Shown here: positions 52,310 through 62,250 of the stretch, piece by piece
How positions within the stretch are numbered: the stretch's first letter is position 1
How the letters are laid out: every line of letters begins with the position of its first letter
Assembly: GCA_963775625.1 (NCBI GenBank)
Contig: CAVZJM010000012.1
Coordinates: 28,043-92,042 of the forward strand
Direction of reading: 5' to 3'
Length of the DNA stretch: 64,000 bases
Origin: JAIBJN01 sp963775625
GTDB taxonomy: Bacteria; Actinomycetota; Thermoleophilia; Gaiellales; Gaiellaceae
Program-made: the position numbers and the translations under genes
Notes under the pieces: generated by a model
The model's database searches: none
What the model saw: only the letters and a program-made list of their open reading frames with translations
Told to the model about the DNA's origin: nothing

Positions 52310-53070
52310 GGCTTGCGCGCGATCCAGATCTCCTCGGCCGGCCACCGTCGCGCCCACGCCGCGGGGACGAAGTCGTAGTGAGGGTGGTCCCGTGCGTCGG
52401 GGGGCGCCTCGAGCTCGACGAGCCCCTCGACCACGAGCCCGCTCTCGCGCAGAAGCCGAATCCATTCACTGTGCGCGAGGTGGAACTCGACACCGTCATC
52501 GTCCGCCCATTCGACGCGGTACATGCCGAACTGGTCCCGACGCAGGCGCTCGTCGACGGGCCCTTCGTCCGGGGAACAGAGGATGTGAAGAACCGACGTC
52601 GTGAGAAAGACGAGCCGGCCGCCCGGCCGGAGGAGCCGCGATGCCTCGGGAACCCATCGTGCGGGGTCGCACCAGAGGCTCGCCCCGTACTCGGAAAGCG
52701 CGAGGTCGAAGGCCTCGTCGGGCAGCGGCACGTCTTCGGCGTTGGCCTCGATCAGGGGGAACTCGAGACCGAACCGCTGCTGCATGGCGCGGGCCGTCTC
52801 GAGCTGCGCGGGCGTGACGTCGACGCCGACCGGCCGCGCTCCCCGCTTCGCGAGCCACGCCGAGAAGTACGCAGTGCCGCACCCGAGCTCGACGACGTCG
52901 AGCCCGCCGACGTCCCCAAGCACGTCGAGCTCCCGTTCCGGAACGCCGAACACGCCCCAGGTGATCTCCTCGGCGGCCCACTGCCTGGGCGCCTCCGCAT
53001 GCGTGTACTGCGTGTTCTCCCGCGCCCACTCCTCGCGGTTTCGCCGAACGTAATCCGGCAGGTCAGACAA
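52306..53070 (-). CDS. Class I SAM-dependent methyltransferase
   Basis: 254 aa. SAM site VVELGCGTAYFSAWLAKRGA, then VGVDVTPAQLETARAMQQ, DVPLPDEAFDLALSEYGAS and LLRPGGRLVFLTTSVLHIL. The N-terminal YVRRNREEWARENTQYTHAE is typical of a UbiE/Methyltransf_11-type actinobacterial group. The TTG at 53070 overlaps the ndk stop by 8 bp, so it is coupled to ndk. Substrate cannot be told from sequence. Confidence 0.85.
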   Translation of the reverse strand: MSDLPDYVRRNREEWARENTQYTHAEAPRQWAAEEITWGVFGVPERELDVLGDVGGLDVVELGCGTAYFSAWLAKRGARPVGVDVTPAQLETARAMQQRFGLEFPLIEANAEDVPLPDEAFDLALSEYGASLWCDPARWVPEASRLLRPGGRLVFLTTSVLHILCSPDEGPVDERLRRDQFGMYRVEWADDDGVEFHLAHSEWIRLLRESGLVVEGLVELEAPPDARDHPHYDFVPAAWARRWPAEEIWIARKP

Positions 53071-53479
53071 GTTCGCCGTCGGAGAACCAGAGCGCGATTT
53101 CCCGCCCTGCCGACTCGGCCGAATCCGACCCGTGCACGAGGTTGTCGGGCATCGCAAGCGCGAGGTCCCCGCGGATCGTGCCCGGAGCCGAGTCGACGGG
53201 GTTCGTCGCACCCATCGTCGTCCTCACGACCTGGATGGCGGACTCGCCCTCGAGCACGAGCGCCAACGTCGGCGAGGAGGTGATGAACTCGACCAGTTCG
53301 CCGAAGAACGGCTTCGCGCGGTGCTCAGCGTAGTGCTCGCCCGCGAGCGCCTCGTCCACCAACACCAGCTTCGCCGCGCGAATCGTCAGCCCCCGGCCCT
53401 CGAAGCGATCGAGGATCTGACCCGCAAGCCCACGCTGCATCGCGTCGGGCTTGATCAGGACGAGGGTGCGTTCCGCCAT
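53063..53479 (-). CDS. ndk: Nucleoside diphosphate kinase
   Basis: 138 aa. Begins MAERTLVLIKPDAMQRGLAG. GATNPVDSAPGTIRGDLA and the catalytic His in DNLVHGSDSAESA complete the fold. It transfers phosphate between NTPs and NDPs. ATG 53479 overlaps the 3' end of the 64-aa membrane protein gene by 25 bp. Confidence 0.96.
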   Translation of the reverse strand: MAERTLVLIKPDAMQRGLAGQILDRFEGRGLTIRAAKLVLVDEALAGEHYAEHRAKPFFGELVEFITSSPTLALVLEGESAIQVVRTTMGATNPVDSAPGTIRGDLALAMPDNLVHGSDSAESAGREIALWFSDGELV

Positions 53480-53649
53480 GCCTCGGTTCGGCGTTCCTCG
53501 GCCTCGTCGCGCTTCTTCGCCTTCCAGAAGATCCAGGAGACGTAGGCGAGCACGAACCACGGGATGATCATGGCGACGAGCGCGATCATCGTGATCGCGA
53601 ACGACCCGCCGCCGCCGTGGTCGGCGTGCTGGGCGAGGAGAATCTCCAC
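53455..53649 (-). CDS. 64-aa single-helix membrane protein
   Basis: GTG 53649. Short N-terminal part with a His/Gly stretch (HADHGGGGS), one long helix (FAITMIALVAMIIPWFVLAY VSWIF region) and a charged cytoplasmic tail (WKAKKRDEAEERRTEAWRNA). It lies 9 bp after the zinc-ribbon gene and overlaps ndk. No family recognised. Together with the two genes upstream it forms a small-protein group between folC and ndk, where other actinobacteria carry a DUF4233 membrane protein. Confidence 0.7.
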   Translation of the reverse strand: MEILLAQHADHGGGGSFAITMIALVAMIIPWFVLAYVSWIFWKAKKRDEAEERRTEAWRNAPSS

Positions 53650-53658
53650 GAAGTTAGG

Positions 53659-54186
53659 TTAACCCGAAAGGTTCTCGACCGCGCGAGGCGACTCGACCGG
53701 CGTCTCGCAGAACGGGCACATCTGCCAGAGCGGCTCGAGCGGGGCCTTGCAGCGCCGGCAGGAGTCCTTCAGCTTCGTCGTGCAAACGGGGCACGTGAGG
53801 AACGTCGGCTCGATCGCCGCTCGACACACCGGGCAGCGCTCGGCGACGTCGAGGCTGTCTTCCATCGCCTTGATCTCGAGCTCGCGCTCGCGCACGTCCT
53901 CGAGGTACTCCGGCGGGCGGAAGAACATGTAGAGGAGCGGCCCGACGAACGGGGGGAAGATCCCGAGCGCGACGGCCATGGCCAGGAGCCACGGGTCGTC
54001 GATGCGACGCCGGGCGTCCTTGTAGACCCAGTAGGCCGAGGCGAGCCAGAAGACGACGAGGAAGAAGAGGGTGAGGTTGCGGATGACCAGCCACTCCTCG
54101 GAGTCGAAGAAGTCGCCGACGAAGCCCAGCGGGTCGCCGTCGTCGGTCGTCGTCGTCTGTGCGAGTAGCAGGTGGAATCGCGTCAC
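53659..54186 (-). CDS. Membrane protein with C-terminal double zinc ribbon
   Basis: 175 aa from GTG 54186 (VTRFHLLLAQ). Two membrane segments (LVIRNLTLFFLVVFWLASAY, WLLAMAVALGIFPPFVGPLL) are followed by four CxxC pairs in the last 60 residues (CPVCRAA, CPVCTTK, CRRCKAP, CPFCETP), the pattern of a double zinc ribbon. The GTG overlaps the stop of the 37-aa gene as GTGA. Zinc binding is visible, function unknown. The ribbons would be cytoplasmic if the helices form a hairpin. Confidence 0.8.
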   Translation of the reverse strand: MTRFHLLLAQTTTTDDGDPLGFVGDFFDSEEWLVIRNLTLFFLVVFWLASAYWVYKDARRRIDDPWLLAMAVALGIFPPFVGPLLYMFFRPPEYLEDVRERELEIKAMEDSLDVAERCPVCRAAIEPTFLTCPVCTTKLKDSCRRCKAPLEPLWQMCPFCETPVESPRAVENLSG

Positions 54187-54296
54187 AACAAGACCTTCCC
54201 GACGAACCACCCGGCGCCAAACGCGAGAGCCACGATCGCAACGAGCACGATCGCCGCAAGCACGAAGACGCTCAGCCGTTCGCCGACGCTTGCCAT
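54183..54296 (-). CDS. 37-aa single-helix membrane peptide
   Basis: ATG 54296 reads MASVGERLSVFVLAAIVLVA then IVALAFGAGWFVGKVLL and TGA. One hydrophobic helix after a short polar start. It overlaps folC by 25 bp upstream and the zinc-ribbon gene by GTGA downstream, so it is tightly coupled in the operon. The overlap on both sides and hydrophobic pattern support a real gene despite its length. Confidence 0.6.
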   Translation of the reverse strand: MASVGERLSVFVLAAIVLVAIVALAFGAGWFVGKVLL

Positions 54297-55408
54297 GGTA
54301 GACACGAGGGGCGGACGGAGGCCAGGTCCATCAGCAGATAGAGGGAGCCGGTGACGAGCACGGCGCCCTCCGCGCCGGCGAGCTCTCGCCCCCGCGTCAC
54401 GGCCCCGGCGGGCTCGGGGACGACCTCGACGTGCGGGAAGTACGGCTGCGCGAGAGTCCCGAGCCCGCCCGCGGGAAGGGCGCGCGGGCTCGAGGACGAG
54501 GTCGCCACCAGACGGCCGCCGAGCGCCGAGAGCGCCGCCAGCATCCCGGCCGCGTCCTTGTCGGCCAGGATGGATGCGACCACCACCCAGTCCGCGCGCG
54601 GGATTCGCGTGAGCACGTAGCCGACGCCGGCGAGGTTGTGCGCGCCGTCCCAGATCTCGAGCGGCGACTCGCCGACCCGCTCGAGCCGGCCCGGGACGAC
54701 CACGTCCGCCAGCGGCCCCGGATCCACCGTGCGGCCGAGGAGAGACTCCACGGCGGCGTGGGCCAGGACGCCGGACGAGCCGGCGACGACGGTGACGCCG
54801 GCGGCTCCGGCCGCGCGCGCAGCCGCCTCCCACTCCGGCTCCCCGAGAACGACGAGCGCGCCCGGCCCGACTACCGCGAGCTTCTCCACGGCAATCGCCT
54901 CACGTGTGTCCCCGAGCACGTCTGTGTGGTCCAGGCTCACGTTGGTGAGGACGACGACCGGGGCGCCCAGGACGTTGGTGGCGTCGTGCCTCCCCCCGAG
55001 GCCCGCCTCCACGACCGCGACGTCCACGCCCGCGGCGGCGAACTCGGCAAGGGCAGCCGCCGTCAGCGCCTCGAACTGCGTCGCCGCGACCGTCTCGGCG
55101 TCGGCGCGCACGCGCGCAAGGGCAGTCTCGAGATCGGCCTCCACCCCGCCGACGCGGATCCGCTCGCTCCACGAGACGACGTGCGGCGACGTGTACGCGC
55201 CAGCGTCCACGCCCTCGGCGACGAGGAGCGCCTCGGCGGAGCGCACAGTCGTCGTCTTCCCGTTCGTGCCGACGACGTGAATGGCCCGGAAGCGGCGCTC
55301 GGGATTGCCGAGACGCCTGAGCAGCTCCCGCATCCGCCCCACGCCGAACTCCTCGGGCCAGGGGCTCAGCGCCTCGAGCCAGCGGACGTTCTCACCCGTC
55401 GAGCGCAT
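54272..55408 (-). CDS. folC: Dihydrofolate/folylpolyglutamate synthase
   Basis: 378 aa Mur-ligase-like enzyme that adds glutamate to (dihydro)folate. P-loop HVVGTNGKTTTVRSAEALL, SPHVVSWSERIRVGG, VVEAGLGGRHDATNVLG and DGAHNLAGVGYVL. The ATG at 55408 overlaps the valS 3' end by 17 bp. It is somewhat shorter than the E. coli enzyme, as in other actinobacteria. valS-folC-...-ndk is an actinobacterial order. Confidence 0.94.
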   Translation of the reverse strand: MRSTGENVRWLEALSPWPEEFGVGRMRELLRRLGNPERRFRAIHVVGTNGKTTTVRSAEALLVAEGVDAGAYTSPHVVSWSERIRVGGVEADLETALARVRADAETVAATQFEALTAAALAEFAAAGVDVAVVEAGLGGRHDATNVLGAPVVVLTNVSLDHTDVLGDTREAIAVEKLAVVGPGALVVLGEPEWEAAARAAGAAGVTVVAGSSGVLAHAAVESLLGRTVDPGPLADVVVPGRLERVGESPLEIWDGAHNLAGVGYVLTRIPRADWVVVASILADKDAAGMLAALSALGGRLVATSSSSPRALPAGGLGTLAQPYFPHVEVVPEPAGAVTRGRELAGAEGAVLVTGSLYLLMDLASVRPSCLPWQASANG

Positions 55409-57809
55409 CGAGCTCGCGCCGGTAGCGCGCCAGCTTCTCGCGCTCGCCGTCGACCACCTCGGGCGGCGCGTTCGCAACGAAGCTCTTGTTCCCCAGCATG
55501 CCCTCGGAGCGCGAGACCTCTTCGCGGAGCCGGGCGATCTCGCCCTCACGGCTGCCGTTCAGCGGCAGCTGCTCCTTGCGCACGACCGCGTCGAAGATAC
55601 GGCGCTCGTCGTCGGGCAGCTCGACCAGCACGCCGCTCCGCCGTGCGATCTCGGCCGCGTCGCGCACGGGCGCGAGCGCGTCGCCGTCCACCGCGAAGCG
55701 CTCGTCCGGCTCCGGCCACGGCGAGACGATGAGGCGCGCCTCCCGCGCAGGCAGCTGGGCCCAGATCTCCTCGGTCACATGGGGCATGACCGGATGCAGC
55801 AGCGCGAGGAGGCGCTCGAGCGCGGCCAGCGCGGTGGCGGAGGCGTCGGGGTCGTCCTCGTAGAGCCGCGGCTTCACCGCCTCCGCGTACCAGTCGCAGA
55901 AGTCGTCGAAGGTAAGGCTGTAGAGCGCCTTGACGGCAGCCGCGAAGTCGAAGCGCGTCCAGGCATCCTCGACCTCGACCCGGACGGCGTCCAGGCGCGC
56001 GAGGATCCACCGCTCTTCCACCGCGCGCGGCCTCTCCTCCGGCTCGACGCCCTCGGCGTTCATGAGGATGAGGCGCGCGACGTTCCAGAGCTTGGTCGCG
56101 AGCTTGCGGCCCTCCAGGATCGCTCCCTCGGAGAAGCGCACGTCCTGCGTGGAGGACATCTTCAGGAGCCCGTAACGCGTGGCGTCGGCGCCGTGCTCGC
56201 CGATCATCTCGAGCGGGTCAGTGCCGGTGCCGAGGCTCTTCGACATCCGCCGGCCGTCGGGAGCGAGCACCGTCGAGTGGACGATCACGTCGTGGAACGG
56301 GACGTCGCCGACGAGCTCGATCCCCGTCCAGATCATGCGGTTCTCCCAGAGGCGGATGATCTCGCGCGCCGTCGAGTTGACGTCACCGGGGTAGTAGCGC
56401 CGCAGGTCCTCGGTGTCATCCGGCCACCCGAGGGTGGCGAACGGCCAGAGTGCGGACGAGAACCAGGTGTCGAGAACGTCGGGGTCGCGCTCCAGCTCGC
56501 CGGAGCCGCATTCCGCGCAGGCGTCCGGGGGCGGCCAGGCGCACGTGACGTGCCCGTCGGGGCAGTACCAGATGGGAAGCTGATGGCCCCACCAGAGCTG
56601 GCGAGAGACGTTCCAGTCCGGGATCTCTTCGAGCGAGCGCACGGCGAAGACGTGCTGCGACTCCGGGTGGAAGCGGACACGACGCTCTCGAAGCGCCTCC
56701 AGCGCCGGCTTGCGCGGCTCCTCCATCGCCAGCCACCACTGGAGCGAGACGAGCGGCTCGATGCGGTTGTGGCAGCGCTCGCAGGTGCCGACGTTGTGGC
56801 GGTACGGCTCCCGCTGCTCGAGCTGCCCGTGCTCCTCGAGCCAGGCGACGACGGCCGCGTCGGCCTCCTTCTGGGTTAGGCCCGCCACGGCTCCCGCCTC
56901 CTCGTTCATGCGGCCGTCGAGGCCCACCACCGTCAGCACCGGCAGGTCGTGCCGACGACCGATCTCGAAGTCGACGGGGTCGTGGCCCGGGGTGACCTTG
57001 AGCGCGCCCGTCCCGAACTCGGGGTCGACGAGGTCGTCCGCGACGACCGGCACACGCCGCTCGACGAACGGAACCACGACTTCCGAGCCGACGACGTCGC
57101 GGTAGCGCTCGTCCTCCGGATGCACCGCCACCGCGACGTCGGCGAGGATCGTGGCCGGCCGCGCGGTCGCGACGGTGATCGACCCGGAGCCGTCGGCGAA
57201 CGGATAGCGGGCGTGGGTCAGCATGTCGTCCATCGGCTCGTGGACGACCTCGAGGTCGGAGATGGCCGTCTCGTGGTACGGGCACCAGTTGACGATCCGG
57301 TTCGCCCGGTAGATCCAGCCGCGCTCCCACGAGTGGACGAAGAAGCGCATCACGGCCTCGATGTAGGCGTCGTCCATCGTGAAGCGCTCGCGGTCGTAGG
57401 CGAGCGACGCGCCGAGAAGGCGCCACTGGCCCATGATCGTCCGCCCCGTCTCCTCCAGGTGCCGCCAGACCCGCTCCACGAAGGCCTCGCGGCCGATCTC
57501 CTTGCGCGACGTTCCCTCTGCGACGAGCTGCTTCTCGACCACGTTCTGGGTCGAGATCCCGGCGTGGTCGTAGCCGGGCTGCCAGAGCGTGTCGAACCCA
57601 CGCATCCGGTGCCAGCGGACGAGCACGTCCTGAAGCGAGCCGTTGAGGGCGTGGCCCATGTGCAGCGCCCCGGTGACGTTCGGCGGCGGCACGGCGATCA
57701 CGAACGTCTCGTCACGGCGCTTGCCGGCGCCCGCCCGGTACATGCCCTCGGCCTCCCAGGCCTCCTGCCAGCGGCGCTCGACGTCGTCCGGACGGTAGGT
57801 CGGCTCCAT
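55392..57809 (-). CDS. valS: Valyl-tRNA synthetase
   Basis: 805 aa class I synthetase. HIGH-type PPPNVTGALHMGHALNGSLQ, WQPGYDHAGI, an editing domain, zinc-type CPDGHVTC and CAECGSG, and KMSKS-type DGRRMSKSLGTG. The C-terminal tRNA-binding coiled coil (LREEVSRSEGMLGNKSFVAN) is present. ATG 57809 is preceded by a divergent cyclase gene, with starts about 65 bp apart, so regulatory sequence is compact. No T-box seen. Confidence 0.97.
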   Translation of the reverse strand: MEPTYRPDDVERRWQEAWEAEGMYRAGAGKRRDETFVIAVPPPNVTGALHMGHALNGSLQDVLVRWHRMRGFDTLWQPGYDHAGISTQNVVEKQLVAEGTSRKEIGREAFVERVWRHLEETGRTIMGQWRLLGASLAYDRERFTMDDAYIEAVMRFFVHSWERGWIYRANRIVNWCPYHETAISDLEVVHEPMDDMLTHARYPFADGSGSITVATARPATILADVAVAVHPEDERYRDVVGSEVVVPFVERRVPVVADDLVDPEFGTGALKVTPGHDPVDFEIGRRHDLPVLTVVGLDGRMNEEAGAVAGLTQKEADAAVVAWLEEHGQLEQREPYRHNVGTCERCHNRIEPLVSLQWWLAMEEPRKPALEALRERRVRFHPESQHVFAVRSLEEIPDWNVSRQLWWGHQLPIWYCPDGHVTCAWPPPDACAECGSGELERDPDVLDTWFSSALWPFATLGWPDDTEDLRRYYPGDVNSTAREIIRLWENRMIWTGIELVGDVPFHDVIVHSTVLAPDGRRMSKSLGTGTDPLEMIGEHGADATRYGLLKMSSTQDVRFSEGAILEGRKLATKLWNVARLILMNAEGVEPEERPRAVEERWILARLDAVRVEVEDAWTRFDFAAAVKALYSLTFDDFCDWYAEAVKPRLYEDDPDASATALAALERLLALLHPVMPHVTEEIWAQLPAREARLIVSPWPEPDERFAVDGDALAPVRDAAEIARRSGVLVELPDDERRIFDAVVRKEQLPLNGSREGEIARLREEVSRSEGMLGNKSFVANAPPEVVDGEREKLARYRRELDALDG

Positions 57810-57873
57810 GCGGGTGATTCTAGGCGGGCTGCTCCGCGTGGCAGACTTCCAGGATGGATTCGACGGTGACCCG

Positions 57874-59805
57874 GTGACGCACGTAGTCCAGGATCCGCTC
57901 GAGGGCGCCCGCGACGCGCTGCGGCGACAGGAGTGGGCCGAGGGCTATCGGCTCCTGCACGACGCGGACGAGAGCATGGAGCTCGAGCCCGAGGACGTCC
58001 TCCTCCTCGCCGACGCATCGATGTGGGCCGGCCACATGGAGGACGTAATCGCGTATCTCGAGCGCGCCTACCGCGGCTACTTGCAGGAAGGCAACACGCT
58101 TCGGGCGGCCTATGTCGCCACCCGGATCGCGCACGATCAGCGGGGCAATCTCCAGATGTCCGTCGCGAACGGCTGGATGGGGCGCGCCAAGCGCCTGCTC
58201 GACCTCGAGGAGGAGGCCCCCGAGCACGGCTACTGGGCGCTGCAGCAGAGCCTCGCGGCGCTCGGCGGCGGGGACTTCGGCGAAGCCCTGATGCTCGCCA
58301 AGCAGGCGGAGGAGCTCGGCCGCCGCTTCGGCGACCGCAACCTCGAGATCCGCGGGCTGCAGCGCCAGGGGAACGTCCTCATCGAGCAGGGCGAGGTCAC
58401 CGAGGGGAAGCTCCTGCTGGACGAAGCGAGCGCCGCGGCCCTCGCCGGAGAGCTCGACCCGTTCTCGACGCTCACCGTCTACTGCAACACGATCGGCGCC
58501 TGCCGGGACGTCGCCGACTTCGAGAGCGCGGGCGAGTGGACCGACCGCGCCAGCGACTTCTGCGACGCGAACTCGATGACGGCCTTCCCTGGCCTCTGCC
58601 GTGTCAACCACGCCGAGGTCATGAAGTTCAAGGGCCGGCTGACGGAAGCCCAGGAGCTCGCGGACCGGGCGAGCACCGAGCTGCGCGCCTGGAGCCCTCG
58701 TATCGCCGGTGCCGCCTTCTACGAGCTCGGCGAAGTCCGGCTCCGCCTCGGCGAGCTCGCCCAGGCCGAGCAAGCCTTTCGCGAGGCTGACGAGTTCGGG
58801 CGCACCCCGGAACCGGGGCTCTCGGCTCTGCGCCTGGCACAAGGGAATACGAAGGGCGCGCTCGCGTCGATCCGCCGCGCGGTCGGAAACGACTCGCTGG
58901 GCCTTCCCGCGCAGGCGCGCCTCCTGCCGGCGGCGGTGGAGATTGCCGTCGCGGCAGGGGAGCCCGAGGAGGCCGCAGGCTACGCGGAGCGGCTCGCGGA
59001 GGTCGCCGAAACGTACGGAACCTCGGCGTTGAAGGCCTCGACCGCTTTTGCCCGCGGCCAGGTGGCCCTGGCCCGCGGAGACGGAGACGCCGCCTATCAC
59101 GACTTCCGCCAGGCGCGGACGACGTGGGATGCGACGGCGGCGAACTACGACGTCGCGCGCGCGCGCGAGCATCTCGGCCGGGCGCTCCGCGCCAGCGGCG
59201 ACGAGGACGCGGCCATCTGGGAGCTCCAGGCCGCCGCGGCCCGCTTCGAGCGTCTGGGCGCCGTTCGCGATGCCGACCGCGTCGCCGAGCTGCTCATGCG
59301 CGACACCGGCACGCAGGTCATGAAAACCTTCCTCTTCACGGACATCGTCGGCTCGACCGAGCTGGCGAGCGCGGTAGGCAGTGATCGCCACTGGGTGAAC
59401 CTCCTCCGCCGCCACGACGACGCGCTGCGCGCGATCTTCGCCGACTTCCGGGGCCAGGTCGTCGACCACACGGGCGACGGCTTCTTCACCGCCTTCGAGG
59501 AGGCAGCCGACGCGGTTGCAGCGGCGACCGCCATCCAGCGGACGATCGACCAGGAGTTCGAGTTCGACATCCGCGTCGGCGTCCACGCCGACGGCGCCCT
59601 CCAGACCCGGGAGAACTACCACGGCAAGGGCGTCCACGCCGCCGCGCGCATCGGCGCCGCGGCAGGAGGCCGCGAGATCCTCGCGAGCCGGGCGACCCTC
59701 GCAGGCCTCGCGGACGTCAAGGTCACGAACGACCGCCCGCTGACCCTGAAGGGGTTCAAGGACCCCGTCGAGGTCTGCTCGGTGGAGTGGGCCACCGCCG
59801 AGTGA
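57874..59805 (+). CDS. TPR protein with C-terminal class III nucleotide cyclase domain
   Basis: About 643 aa. Residues about 1-470 are helical repeats of TPR type (WAEGYRLLHDADESMELEPE, LEIRGLQRQGNVLIEQGEVT). The last 165 residues are a class III cyclase domain. Metal-binding Asp residues are kept (FLFTDIVGSTELA, TGDGFFTAFE). The substrate-base Lys position reads VVDHTGDG (no Lys) and the Asn of the usual VNxAARL reads GVHAAARIG (His), with the Arg retained. This matches a frequent actinobacterial subfamily with KGVHxAAR, whose activity is uncertain. Start taken at GTG 57874; GTG 57838 and ATG 57808 are possible. Divergent from valS. Its stop overlaps the lipoprotein gene as GTGA. Confidence 0.8.
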   Translation: MTHVVQDPLEGARDALRRQEWAEGYRLLHDADESMELEPEDVLLLADASMWAGHMEDVIAYLERAYRGYLQEGNTLRAAYVATRIAHDQRGNLQMSVANGWMGRAKRLLDLEEEAPEHGYWALQQSLAALGGGDFGEALMLAKQAEELGRRFGDRNLEIRGLQRQGNVLIEQGEVTEGKLLLDEASAAALAGELDPFSTLTVYCNTIGACRDVADFESAGEWTDRASDFCDANSMTAFPGLCRVNHAEVMKFKGRLTEAQELADRASTELRAWSPRIAGAAFYELGEVRLRLGELAQAEQAFREADEFGRTPEPGLSALRLAQGNTKGALASIRRAVGNDSLGLPAQARLLPAAVEIAVAAGEPEEAAGYAERLAEVAETYGTSALKASTAFARGQVALARGDGDAAYHDFRQARTTWDATAANYDVARAREHLGRALRASGDEDAAIWELQAAAARFERLGAVRDADRVAELLMRDTGTQVMKTFLFTDIVGSTELASAVGSDRHWVNLLRRHDDALRAIFADFRGQVVDHTGDGFFTAFEEAADAVAAATAIQRTIDQEFEFDIRVGVHADGALQTRENYHGKGVHAAARIGAAAGGREILASRATLAGLADVKVTNDRPLTLKGFKDPVEVCSVEWATAE

Positions 59806-60308
59806 GGGCGCCCGCCGCGACGGCCCTCGTCGCGACGCTCCTCTTGGCGGCCTGCGGGGGCGACGACCCCGCATCGGTCTCCACGGCGACCACGACCGTC
59901 ACTACGACGACGATTGTGACCACGACGGTGACCGAGACGGCTCCAGCCGTCACGACCGGGCCCGACGAGCCCGCGCTCTCAATGGCAGCCTTCCAGATGC
60001 CCTCGAGGAATATCGGCTGCCTGTTCGGATTTCGCCGGCTGCGCTGCGACATTCTCAGCGGCCTCGAGCCGGAGCCGACCGAGGCCTGCGACTTCGACTG
60101 GGTGGGAGTCGACATGGGAGTGACCGGGACTGCCGCGGCGAACTGCGGCAGCGACACGGTCTACGATGCCGGCGCGCCGACGCTCGCCTACGGCTCGACC
60201 TGGAGCCGGGGCGGCATCACGTGCGAGTCGAGTGAGAGCAGCCTCTCCTGCACGAACCGCGAGGGGCACGGGTTCACGCTCGCGCGCGGGAGCTGGTCGG
60301 TGTCCTAG
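59802..60308 (+). CDS. Secreted lipoprotein, DUF6636-like
   Basis: 168 aa. Signal peptide VRAPAATALVATLLLAAC with lipobox LAAC, then a Thr-rich linker (STATTTVTTTTIVTTTVTET) suited to crossing the wall. The domain has FQMPSRNIGCLF, RCDILSGLEP, CDFDWVGVDMG, NCGSDTVYDAGAPTLAYGST, GITCESSESSLSCTNREGHG, a pattern of six or more conserved Cys matching DUF6636 of actinobacterial secreted proteins. GTG 59802 overlaps the cyclase stop. Function unknown; co-translation links it to the cyclase protein. Confidence 0.75.
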   Translation: MRAPAATALVATLLLAACGGDDPASVSTATTTVTTTTIVTTTVTETAPAVTTGPDEPALSMAAFQMPSRNIGCLFGFRRLRCDILSGLEPEPTEACDFDWVGVDMGVTGTAAANCGSDTVYDAGAPTLAYGSTWSRGGITCESSESSLSCTNREGHGFTLARGSWSVS

Positions 60309-60327
60309 CGGGCGGAGGAGCTGGAGC

Positions 60328-61602
<1,275 letters not shown>

Positions 61603-61638
61603 GTCTTTCTACCTTGTACCTCGAAATCGCTCGGCTGA

Positions 61639-62250
61639 CTAGGACGCCGCCGCCATCTTCGGCGCGCCGCGGTGGGCGATCACGGTGTCGATGATGCCGT
61701 AATCCAGAGCTTCCTGCGCGGTCATGAAGTAGTCGCGCTCCATGTCCTTCGCGACCTTCTCCAGATCCTGCTTCGTGTGGCGGGCGATGATCTCCTCGAG
61801 CAGGCGCTTCATGGAGAGCGTCTCCCGCGCCTGGATCTCGATGTCGGTCGCCTGCCCCTGGAAGCCGGCCGAGACCTGGTGGATGAGGATCTTGGAGTGC
61901 GGCGTCGCCATCCGCTTGCCGTCGGTGCCGCCGGCGAGGAGGAGCGCGCCCATCGACATGGCGATCCCGACGCAGATCGTCTGCACGTCGGGCTTGATGT
62001 ACTGCATCGTGTCGTAGATCGCCATGCCGGCGTAGACCGAGCCGCCCGGCGAGTTGATGTAGATGGAGATGTCCTTGTCGGGGTCCTCGGACTCCAGGTG
62101 GATCAGCTGCGCCACGATCAGGTTGGCGATCTGGTCGTCCACCGGGGTGCCGAGAAAGACGATTCTCTCGTTCAAGAGTCGCGAGTAGATGTCGAAGGCG
62201 CGCTCGCCTCTCGACGTCTGCTCGACGACCATTGGGATCAACGGGCTCAT
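61639..62250 (-). CDS. clpP: ATP-dependent Clp protease proteolytic subunit ClpP
   Basis: 203 aa serine peptidase. Catalytic Ser in CVGIAMSMGALLLAGG, His in KILIHQVSAGFQG, Asp region in RDYFMTAQEALDYGIID. INSPGGSVYAGMAIYDTM is the oxyanion strand. Starts at ATG 62250 (MSPLIPMVVEQTSRGERAFD), with GGGAGG upstream, overlapping the tig stop (ATGA). A longer start at 62319 would duplicate tig codons and is not favoured. Only one clpP is seen here, whereas many actinobacteria have two in tandem. Confidence 0.96.
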   Translation of the reverse strand: MSPLIPMVVEQTSRGERAFDIYSRLLNERIVFLGTPVDDQIANLIVAQLIHLESEDPDKDISIYINSPGGSVYAGMAIYDTMQYIKPDVQTICVGIAMSMGALLLAGGTDGKRMATPHSKILIHQVSAGFQGQATDIEIQARETLSMKRLLEEIIARHTKQDLEKVAKDMERDYFMTAQEALDYGIIDTVIAHRGAPKMAAAS

